Assembly (NCBI GenBank): GCA_030637065.1
Contig: DAOVVQ010000148.1
Location: forward strand, 1-9,656
From: Planctomycetota bacterium
GTDB lineage: Bacteria > Planctomycetota > Phycisphaerae > Sedimentisphaerales > Anaerohalosphaeraceae
Direction: 5' to 3'
DNA length: 9,656 nt
The position numbers were made by a program, and so were the translations under genes. Of this stretch, positions 1-5,829 are shown one piece after another. Every line of letters starts with the position of its first letter. The first letter of the stretch is position 1. The notes beneath the pieces are model-generated. The model had not been told where the DNA came from and did not search any database. It was given only the letters and a program-made list of their open reading frames with translations.

Positions 1-1
1 A

Positions 2-559
2 AGGATCGTCCAGGCGCTCAAGGATAACGGGCAGTTCGATAATACGATAATCGTTTATACGACCGACCACGGCGAGTTTATGGGAGAGCATGGATTGATG
101 AACAAGGGCAAACCCTATGACACAGCCTACCACATCCCGTTCATAATGTTCTGGCCCAACGGCATAAATCCCGGAACCGTAGTTGACACTGTCGTCAGCA
201 ATGTCGATTTCCTGCCGACCATTCTCGGCCTGATGGGTTTTGAGACAAGCGGCGCCGAGCAGGGTAACGATGGCTCAAAGCTGCTAAAGGGCAGGATCGC
301 CGGATGGAAGGATGAGTCGTTCATTCACCACAGGCCCAGCGGCTGTCTTGGGATTTATACGCCCGATTACGTGCTGTGTTATGTCGATGGCAAGGACCAT
401 ATCCTGTTCGACCGGAAAAACGACCCCGACGAGATCAATAATCTTTTCGGCAACCCGGCGTATCAGGGGGTTGTCGACGAGCTTACCGCCCGGCTGATCG
501 AACATAATATCGAGGTAGGTAACCCGGAAGTTCAGTGGCTTGAGCAGATAGTGGCATGA
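2..559 (+). CDS. Type I sulfatase, 3' part (5' end outside window)
   Basis: This is the C-terminal part (about 185 residues) of a formylglycine-dependent sulfatase, which hydrolyses sulfate esters. The reading frame is open from base 2, so the true start, any export signal and the C-x-P-x-R active-site motif lie upstream of the window. Visible family signatures are D-N-T-I-I-V followed by T-T-D-H-G-E (Asp22 and His23 of the visible part, the usual metal ligands) and then GEHGL..KG..YD (Lys35 is the probable sulfate-binding lysine), P-F-I-M-F-W-P, and the FLPT segment. The DHGE..GEHGL pattern is typical of the iduronate-2-sulfatase/choline-sulfatase-like branch, unlike the three downstream genes, which have D-N-G. 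The gene ends 11 bp before the most likely start of the next sulfatase, so the two are probably cotranscribed. The substrate cannot be told from this fragment. Confidence 0.93.
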   Translation, partial: RIVQALKDNGQFDNTIIVYTTDHGEFMGEHGLMNKGKPYDTAYHIPFIMFWPNGINPGTVVDTVVSNVDFLPTILGLMGFETSGAEQGNDGSKLLKGRIAGWKDESFIHHRPSGCLGIYTPDYVLCYVDGKDHILFDRKNDPDEINNLFGNPAYQGVVDELTARLIEHNIEVGNPEVQWLEQIVA

Positions 560-564
560 AAGGA
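560..564 (+). promoter_or_regulatory. Shine-Dalgarno site deciding the start of the second sulfatase
   Basis: AAGGA lies directly after the upstream sulfatase stop codon (557-559), with a 6-nt spacer to the ATG at 571. It favours 571 over the overlapping ATG at 556 and over the ATG at 583. Its position right behind a stop suits reinitiation by ribosomes finishing the upstream gene. Confidence 0.6.
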
Positions 565-570
565 CCAGAG

Positions 571-2139
571 ATGAAAAGTGGAATGGATAGACGCCAGTTT
601 TTGAAGCGATGTACTGCAATAGCGGCAGGTGGCTTCGTGCTATCGAATCAAAAGCTCGATATCCATGCCGGTCCCAGGCGGCCTAACATCATAGTCATCC
701 TTGTTGACGATATGGGGTATTCGGACCTTGGCTGTTACGGAAGCGAGATAGATACGCCAAACATCGACAAGCTGGCATACGATGGGATCCGTTTCAGCCA
801 GTTCTACAATACCGCCAAATGTGCCCCGACACGGACATGCCTCTTGAGCGGTCAATACTACCAGGACGCGGGTCAGGGGATCGATAAGGGGATCACGATG
901 GCCCAGGCGATGAAGGCGGCGGACTACAGAACGCTGGCCGTCGGCAAGTGGCACTTAAACGGCAATCCCGTCGACCGCGGTTTCGACAGATATTTCGGCC
1001 ATTTGAGCGGGGCTTCGGATTATTTTGCCGGTAATAGTTCATGGCACCTCGATAGCACTCCGTTTACGGATTTCGGCCCGGGTTTTTACAGTACCGACGC
1101 CAAGACTGACTACGCTCTTGATTTTATCGATGAGGCACATACGCTCGACCCTAAAAAACCGTTCTTTATGTACCTTGCCTATAACGCGCCGCACTCGCCG
1201 TTGCAGGCGTGGCAGAGCGATATCGATAAATACCGTAACGGCAGGTTTACGATCGGCTGGGACCAGATGAGGCAAAATCGCTACAACCGCCAGGTCGAGA
1301 TGGGGCTTATAAAACCCGAGTGGCCGCTCTCTCCGAGAAGTAACAATATTCCGGCGTGGGACACCTTGACGGAAGAAGAAAAGGATTTCGAGGATTCAAG
1401 GATCGCCGCGTTTGCCGCCATGATAGACAGGATCGATCAGAATGTCGGCAGGATCGTAGGCAAGCTGGAGGAACTGAAAAAGGACAAAGATACGCTGATC
1501 ATGTTTTTAAGTGACAACGGCGGCTCTCCTTTCGATCGTAAGCTCACCTATGATATCACACCGGGCACGCCGGAATCGAAATGGAACTGCGGGGCCGCAT
1601 GGGCGAATGTCAGCGATACGCCTTTCAGGTTTTACAAGAGGAACCAGCACGAAGGCGGCATATCGACGCCTTTTATCGCGCACTGGCCCCGGCTCATAAC
1701 GAAAAAGGGTACGGTCACCGATCAATGCGGCCACCTCATTGATATTATGCCGACGGTTATCGAGCTTGCCGGCTGGAAGTGGCCGGGCTTCTTCGAAGGC
1801 GAGCCGCAACAGCCGCTGCCGGGCAAGAGCCTCATACCGATCTTCGAGGGCAAAAAGAGGGACGGTCACGAGGTGCTTTACTTCCAGTTTATCAATCACC
1901 GCGCGATCCTCAAGGGCGACTGGAAACTCGTTTCCGACTGGGCCGAGCCGTGGGAGTTGTATAATCTTCAGGAAGACCGCACCGAGCTTAACGATCTGAT
2001 TACGCAATATCCGCAAAAGGCGGCAGAGCTTGAAAAGCTCTGGTACGAATGGTGGGATGACCGTGGAAACAGTTATAAAAACGGTGAGACGGACCATCCG
2101 CCTTACCATTATTTAGGTGGAGAGATTTACGAACCTTAA
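571..2139 (+). CDS. Tat-exported type I sulfatase (arylsulfatase-like)
   Basis: A full-length S1-type sulfatase of 522 residues counted from the ATG at 571. The N-terminus has a twin-arginine signal (Arg7-Arg8 in MDRRQFLKR) and a short hydrophobic stretch ending in VLSN, with no clear A-x-A cleavage site. Catalytic features in order: Asp46-Asp47 (metal), C-A-P-T-R with Cys84 as the formylglycine precursor and Arg88, G-K-W-H (Lys126, His128), A-P-H (His208), D-N-G-G (Asp315-Asn316), and F-Y-K-R-N-Q-H-E-G-G (Lys356, His360). The C-terminal subdomain has the usual GDWKLV and ELYNL signatures. The FRFYK..xHEGGISTP block resembles the arylsulfatase branch common in Planctomycetota and Bacteroidota. 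All catalytic residues appear intact, so the enzyme is probably active on a sulfated sugar; the exact substrate is unknown. It is the second gene of the sulfatase run. An ATG at 556 overlapping the upstream stop is the alternative start. Confidence 0.95.
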   Translation: MKSGMDRRQFLKRCTAIAAGGFVLSNQKLDIHAGPRRPNIIVILVDDMGYSDLGCYGSEIDTPNIDKLAYDGIRFSQFYNTAKCAPTRTCLLSGQYYQDAGQGIDKGITMAQAMKAADYRTLAVGKWHLNGNPVDRGFDRYFGHLSGASDYFAGNSSWHLDSTPFTDFGPGFYSTDAKTDYALDFIDEAHTLDPKKPFFMYLAYNAPHSPLQAWQSDIDKYRNGRFTIGWDQMRQNRYNRQVEMGLIKPEWPLSPRSNNIPAWDTLTEEEKDFEDSRIAAFAAMIDRIDQNVGRIVGKLEELKKDKDTLIMFLSDNGGSPFDRKLTYDITPGTPESKWNCGAAWANVSDTPFRFYKRNQHEGGISTPFIAHWPRLITKKGTVTDQCGHLIDIMPTVIELAGWKWPGFFEGEPQQPLPGKSLIPIFEGKKRDGHEVLYFQFINHRAILKGDWKLVSDWAEPWELYNLQEDRTELNDLITQYPQKAAELEKLWYEWWDDRGNSYKNGETDHPPYHYLGGEIYEP

Positions 2140-2154
2140 AAGAAAGAGGGAATT

Positions 2155-3549
2155 ATGGATCGACGTGAGTTTTTGAAGGCCTCTGCCGCCGCAGCCGGCG
2201 GGGTCGTATTGTCCAATAAGAATCTCAGTGTTCGCAAGGGTGCTCCGCGGCCTAACATTATTCATATCATGTTAGATGAGCTTGCATACTACGAGTTGGG
2301 CTGTATGGGTAACAAATATATCGAGACGCCCAATGTCGACCGGATGGCGGCGGAGGGTATGCTCTTTACGCAGGCACTCGCCGGCGGGCCGGTTTGCGCT
2401 CCTACCCGCGGCGTGCTGATGACCGGCCAGCATTCGGGCCACTGTACGGTTCGCAAGAACGACCAGACCTGGCCTTTGCGGGCCGAGGATGTAACCGTCG
2501 CCGAGGTCTTAAAGGATGCCGGGTATGCCACCGGGGGCTTTGGCAAGTGGGGCTGCGGCGATAGGGGCACTACCGGTGTGCCGGAGCTGCACGGGTTCGA
2601 TATCTTCTACGGTTACTATAACCAGGTTCATGCCCATTCTTTTTATCCGTGCTATCTTTTGCGTAACAGCGAACTTGAGTACCTGCCCGGCAATCCCGGC
2701 GATAAGACCGTTGTCGGCGAGCATTACTCGCACTACCTGATCTACGACGAAACGGTCAAGTTCATTCGCGACAATAAGGACCAGCCGTTTTATTGCTACT
2801 GCGCGTGGACTCCGCCGCACGGTGCGTTTATGATACCGGACAGCGACCCGGCGTGGCAGGACTTTAAGGATAAGCCGTGGCCTGATGAGGATGCGAAACG
2901 CTATGCGGCGATGGTCAAGATGTGCGACCGGCAGGTCGGTGAGATTTTCGACCTGCTAAAGGAGTTGGGGCTGGATGACAATACCATCGTGTTCTTTAGC
3001 GGCGACAACGGCGGAAATCGCTATTTCAATGATTTCTTCGAGGGCAACGGCCCGTTCCGTGGCAAGAAGGGCAATCTGTATGAGGGCGGGCTGAAGATCT
3101 CGATGATCGTTCGCTGGCCCAGGCGAATCGCGGCTGGGACCGTTAACGACCTGATCTGGTATTTTCCCGATTTTATGCCGACGGCCGCCGAACTTGCCGG
3201 TGCCTCGACGCCTGACAACATTGACGGGATCTCGATCATTCCAACGCTGCTGGGTGAAGCGGCAGCGGGCAGAAAGCAGGAAGATCGCGAGTTTCTCTAC
3301 TGGGAGCACAAAAACCAGGTCGCAGTGCGGATGGGCAACTATAAGGGCATTCAGCCGGACACCGGGGCGGACTGGGAACTATATGACCTCAGCGTAGATA
3401 TCGGCGAGGCGAACAATATAGCTAAACAAAAGGCGGGTATCGTAACCAAGATGATGTCCTTCGCAGCCAAGTCGCACACCGTTCAGCCAATAGGCGACGT
3501 ACTCGACCCGGACAAGGCATTCGTGGACCACGAGGACGGATGCGTTTGA
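2155..3549 (+). CDS. Tat-exported type I sulfatase with Asp-Glu metal motif
   Basis: A 464-residue sulfatase beginning 15 bp after the previous stop, preceded by AGAGGG at 2145-2150. The leader (MDRREFLKAS, Ala-rich core, VVLSN) is a Tat signal very like those of its neighbours. Motifs: the first metal pair reads Asp41-Glu42 (M-L-D-E-L-A-Y-Y) instead of the usual Asp-Asp; C-A-P-T-R places the formylglycine cysteine at 81 and Arg at 85; the G-K-W motif has Gly at 133 where His is common (Lys131 kept); P-P-H gives His222; G-D-N-G-G gives Asp284-Asn285; F-R-G-K-K-G-N-L-Y-E-G-G supplies Lys305. The RGxKGxLYEGG block is typical of an arylsulfatase/GalNAc-sulfatase-like branch. The Asp-Glu variant may mark a subfamily rather than loss of activity, because the other catalytic residues remain. 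The polysaccharide substrate is unknown. Confidence 0.95.
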   Translation: MDRREFLKASAAAAGGVVLSNKNLSVRKGAPRPNIIHIMLDELAYYELGCMGNKYIETPNVDRMAAEGMLFTQALAGGPVCAPTRGVLMTGQHSGHCTVRKNDQTWPLRAEDVTVAEVLKDAGYATGGFGKWGCGDRGTTGVPELHGFDIFYGYYNQVHAHSFYPCYLLRNSELEYLPGNPGDKTVVGEHYSHYLIYDETVKFIRDNKDQPFYCYCAWTPPHGAFMIPDSDPAWQDFKDKPWPDEDAKRYAAMVKMCDRQVGEIFDLLKELGLDDNTIVFFSGDNGGNRYFNDFFEGNGPFRGKKGNLYEGGLKISMIVRWPRRIAAGTVNDLIWYFPDFMPTAAELAGASTPDNIDGISIIPTLLGEAAAGRKQEDREFLYWEHKNQVAVRMGNYKGIQPDTGADWELYDLSVDIGEANNIAKQKAGIVTKMMSFAAKSHTVQPIGDVLDPDKAFVDHEDGCV

Positions 3550-3592
3550 TGAGTTAAAAATCAAAAAACAGATTCTTCGCCCACAATGAGTC

Positions 3593-3597
3593 AGGAG
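3593..3597 (+). promoter_or_regulatory. Shine-Dalgarno site deciding the start of the fourth sulfatase
   Basis: AGGAG with a 6-nt spacer to the ATG at 3604. The in-frame ATG at 3586 has no such site before it and would add only six residues, so 3604 is preferred. This also gives the same MDRR start as the sulfatase at 2155. Confidence 0.7.
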
Positions 3598-3603
3598 TAT
3601 CGA

Positions 3604-4968
3604 ATGGATAGACGGGATTTTTTAAAGACGTGCGTAGCCGCGACAGCGGCGGGGGTGGTGCTTTCCAACCGGGAGATGAACCTTAAGGTCGGTCCGCGGC
3701 CTAATATCGTGCTGATCTATGCCGATGACTGGGGCTATGGCGATCTGTCCTGTCACGGCCACCCTTACGCCGATACGCCGAATATCGACCGGCTTGCGCG
3801 AGAGGGTACGGATTTTTCGCTGTTTACGGTTAATAATCCGGTCTGCTCACCGTCGAGAGCCGCGGTTATGACGGGCAGGTATCCCGCAAGGTTCAGCATT
3901 CATCAACATTTTTCATCCGTCCAGTCAAATGCCAACCGAAATATGCCCGACTGGCTTGACCCCGAGACGGTACTTGTCTCGCGGCTGTTTAAGAAGGCCG
4001 GCTATAAGACCGGGCACTTCGGCAAGTGGCATCTTACAGGTGGAGACGTTTCCGATGCACCTTCGATCGGCAGGTATGCCTTTGACGAGTGGCTGGTGTT
4101 TACTCATCCCGATGGCGTAGAGGCCCAGGATCATTACCAAACTACGGACGCAGCCGTCGATTTCATCCGCAAGCATAAGGATGAGCCGTTTTTTGTCAAT
4201 CTCTGGCTGCACGAGACGCATGTTGCTCATTATACGACGCAGGCTTCGATGGATAAGTTCGCCCATCTCGACGAGCAGCAGCAGGTCTATTGCGGTACGC
4301 TGACCGACGGCGACAACAAGGTCGGCGCGGTAATGGACGTACTCGACGAACTGGGTCTGGCGGACGATACGCTCATTATTTTTTCCAGCGATAACGGGCC
4401 CGAGGATATGGGCGGTGATTCACAAAAGGAGCTTCGCGGCGGCTACGGCACCTATTACAGCATGGGCATTACCGCCGGCCGCAAGGGTCAGAAGCGGTCG
4501 CTCTTCCACGGCGGCACGGGAACGGCCTTTATCGCCCGCTGGCCCGGCCACATCGCCGCTGGCAAGGCCGATGACGAGCACTACATAACAGCCGTCGACC
4601 TCCTGCCGACCTTTTGCGAGACAGCCGGCATTGCGCTGCCGAAGGGATACGAAAGCGACGGCGAAAGCCGACTAAACGTGCTGCTGGGTAAGGATGTCAA
4701 ACGCAGCAAGCCGATCTTCTGGGAATGGCTCGGAGGCGGAAAACCGCACGCCTGGCCAAAGAAGGCGGTAATAAGCGGCGAATGGAAGCTGATCGGCGAC
4801 GATGAAACAACCGAGCTGTACAACCTAACCGACGACCAGACCGAGCAAAACAACCTCGCGATAGCCCACCCGGAGATCGCAGCCAAACTCTCGGAAATGT
4901 GGGACCAATGGAAAACCACCCTGCCAACAAAACCAAACCCAAAATGCCTCTCAAAAACCCGGAAATAA
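3604..4968 (+). CDS. Tat-exported type I sulfatase (GalNAc-6-sulfatase-like)
   Basis: A 454-residue sulfatase and the last of the run, separated from the previous gene by 54 bp. The Tat leader is MDRRDFLKTC with a hydrophobic stretch ending VVLSN. Catalytic residues: Asp41-Asp42 (A-D-D-W-G-Y-G-D), C-S-P-S-R with Cys81 and Arg85, G-K-W-H (Lys141, His143), the W-L-H-E-T-H segment (His203, His206), S-D-N-G (Asp263-Asn264), and Lys297 in GQKRSLFHGG, where most relatives have Glu in place of the His before Gly-Gly. The C-terminal domain carries GEWKLI and ELYNL. RR, the metal pair, Cys and Arg fall at the same residue numbers as in the preceding sulfatase. The final part (WKTTLPTKPNPKCLSKTRK) is a Lys/Pro/Thr-rich tail. 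The last 350 bases of the coding strand are visibly richer in A and C than the rest. Likely role: desulfation of a sulfated glycan outside the cytoplasm. Confidence 0.95.
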   Translation: MDRRDFLKTCVAATAAGVVLSNREMNLKVGPRPNIVLIYADDWGYGDLSCHGHPYADTPNIDRLAREGTDFSLFTVNNPVCSPSRAAVMTGRYPARFSIHQHFSSVQSNANRNMPDWLDPETVLVSRLFKKAGYKTGHFGKWHLTGGDVSDAPSIGRYAFDEWLVFTHPDGVEAQDHYQTTDAAVDFIRKHKDEPFFVNLWLHETHVAHYTTQASMDKFAHLDEQQQVYCGTLTDGDNKVGAVMDVLDELGLADDTLIIFSSDNGPEDMGGDSQKELRGGYGTYYSMGITAGRKGQKRSLFHGGTGTAFIARWPGHIAAGKADDEHYITAVDLLPTFCETAGIALPKGYESDGESRLNVLLGKDVKRSKPIFWEWLGGGKPHAWPKKAVISGEWKLIGDDETTELYNLTDDQTEQNNLAIAHPEIAAKLSEMWDQWKTTLPTKPNPKCLSKTRK

Positions 4969-5117
4969 ACCAGCCGCAGGCGAGAGGACTTGGGCAGCGG
5001 AGGTTACGGCTGAGATGCTGGCGGGGGTTGCATTAGGCGATTTGGGCGACATATTCGTTGTTTTTGGCTCAAATGGCGGGTGGGATGGGGTTTTATTCAT
5101 GTAAAGTCGGCAATCGG

Positions 5118-5180
5118 GTCGATAATTCTTTTAATTAGGGCTAATCATGCGGGAATTGTCGATGCGAAACCGATTTCGAC
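5118..5180 (+). promoter_or_regulatory. Inverted-repeat cluster, possible structured leader
   Basis: GTCGATAATTC (5118-5128) can pair along its whole length with GAATTGTCGAT (5153-5163): nine Watson-Crick pairs plus two G-U pairs. Within its loop is the palindrome ATTAG-GG-CTAAT (5134-5145). The right arm overlaps a second possible stem, GTCGA (5158-5162) with TCGAC (5176-5180), which would exclude the first. A small hairpin, CGAAA-CCGA-TTTCG (5165-5178), lies inside the second. The cluster lies about 70 bp before the start of the HPP-family gene. It could be an operator, an RNA leader or chance. Confidence 0.35.
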
Positions 5181-5239
5181 GGGCTCAGAGCATAATTTGA
5201 TTACACATGGTTCGTTGTAGTTGGCTGCCACATCAGTAT

Positions 5240-5244
5240 GGAAG
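5240..5244 (+). promoter_or_regulatory. Weak Shine-Dalgarno site of the HPP-family gene
   Basis: GGAAG with a 7-nt spacer to the ATG at 5252. The longer frame beginning at ATG 5207 has no purine-rich site before it, and its extra 15 residues do not look like family sequence. Confidence 0.45.
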
Positions 5245-5251
5245 CCGAACT

Positions 5252-5710
5252 ATGCAGATATGGGAAAAATTCAAACGACTCTGGAAACATTACATTTTCC
5301 AAAGTTTTTTGGCTGGACTTGCCATTTTTGTCATCGTGCTCACCATCGGCGAGGAAAAAGTCGTTGTCACCGCCTCGATGGCCGCTACCGCCTTTATCTG
5401 TTTCGCGATGCCCACAAGCATCTCCGCCCAGACCAGAAACGTTATTGGTGGCCATCTTGTCGCCCTGGCCTGCGGTGCACTTTTCGCCTTTACTCCCCTG
5501 CCCTATTATGCCGAATTCCCCCTCGTCGTCGGCCTTGTCATATTCTTAATGGTTGCTCTCGACGTTGAACACGCCCCAGCCGCCGGAACCGCACTGGCCG
5601 TTACCATACACGAAATCACGTTAACCACTGCTGCCATTGTCATCATAGGCGCTATCGTACTGACTCAGTGCCGATACTACATGAAAACCCTGCTAAAAGA
5701 CCTGATTTAG
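5252..5710 (+). CDS. HPP-family integral membrane protein
   Basis: A 152-residue membrane protein, within the usual size range of HPP-family proteins. It has about four to five hydrophobic segments (roughly residues 15-32, 37-55, 66-82, 88-105 and 125-140). Family marks are the A-Q-T-R-N-V-I-G-G-H segment (60-68) and the region that normally contains His-Pro-Pro, which here reads E-H-A-P-A-A-G-T-A-L (106-115), so the first proline of the name-giving motif is Ala. The function of most bacterial members is unknown; cyanobacterial and chloroplast relatives have been reported to transport nitrite. A role in moving a small anion such as sulfate is only a guess from the sulfatase neighbours. It is on the same strand as its neighbours but separated by about 280 bp upstream and 119 bp downstream, so it may be its own transcription unit. 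An ATG at 5207 is an alternative but poorer start. Confidence 0.85.
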   Translation: MQIWEKFKRLWKHYIFQSFLAGLAIFVIVLTIGEEKVVVTASMAATAFICFAMPTSISAQTRNVIGGHLVALACGALFAFTPLPYYAEFPLVVGLVIFLMVALDVEHAPAAGTALAVTIHEITLTTAAIVIIGAIVLTQCRYYMKTLLKDLI

Positions 5711-5722
5711 AAAACCCCTTTC

Positions 5723-5748
5723 GACAACACATCTCGTCAGCGGTTGTC
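5723..5748 (+). repeat. Inverted repeat GACAAC-N14-GTTGTC
   Basis: GACAAC (5723-5728) and GTTGTC (5743-5748) form a perfect 6-bp inverted repeat. The 14-nt centre contains the candidate -35 box of the next gene, so this could be an operator site. GTTGT (5743-5747) could instead pair with ACAAC (5772-5776). Confidence 0.3.
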
Positions 5749-5762
5749 AGGCTTGTTAGAAT
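5734..5762 (+). promoter_or_regulatory. Candidate sigma70-type extended -10 promoter
   Basis: TCGTCA (5734-5739; four of six matches to TTGACA), a 17-bp spacer, then TAGAAT (5757-5762; five of six matches to TATAAT) preceded by TGT, an extended -10 element. It would start transcription near 5769, giving a leader of about 60 nt for the oxidoreductase/glycoside hydrolase pair. That leader has a small hairpin, TACCG-CAAAAAC-CGGTA, at 5788-5804. Confidence 0.35.
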
Positions 5763-5817
5763 GACCGGGCAACAACGAGGCGATGTATACCGCAAAAACC
5801 GGTACATTTTCAGTCAT

Positions 5818-5823
5818 AAGGAG
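5818..5823 (+). promoter_or_regulatory. Strong Shine-Dalgarno site of the oxidoreductase gene
   Basis: AAGGAG with a 6-nt spacer to the ATG at 5830. It fixes the start there. The same frame is open back to 5668, but that start would overlap the HPP gene and add 54 residues that do not resemble the family. Confidence 0.8.
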
Positions 5824-5829
5824 ATCAAA

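Larger units (their letters stand above)
4969..5251. other. Non-coding gap after the sulfatase run
   Basis: About 280 bp without a convincing gene. No hairpin-plus-T-run terminator is seen after the fourth sulfatase. The left part is G/T-rich (G runs at 5075-5090) and contains a 29-codon ATG frame at 5015-5104 of unclear status. The right part holds the inverted-repeat cluster at 5118-5180. A CATAAT hexamer at 5191-5196 resembles a -10 box, but no matching -35 lies at proper spacing, so I do not call a promoter. Confidence 0.6.

Noticed and set aside
1507..2109. 200-codon open frame on the minus strand
   Set aside because: It lies opposite the conserved C-terminal half of a clear sulfatase and has no family features or ribosome site; it is a shadow of codon bias.
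4969..5012. Possible terminator after the sulfatase run (CAGCCG at 4971 with CGGCTG at 5007)
   Set aside because: The 30-nt loop is large and no T run follows.
5075..5090. Possible G-quadruplex
   Set aside because: Only three G runs reach three bases and the first has two, so only a weak or bulged structure could form; no functional context is visible.
5207..5251. Longer N-terminus for the HPP protein
   Set aside because: No ribosome site precedes it, and the extra 15 residues are not hydrophobic or family-like.
5668..5829. Longer N-terminus for the oxidoreductase
   Set aside because: It would overlap the HPP gene by 43 bases, add residues unlike the family, and ignore the strong AAGGAG before 5830.
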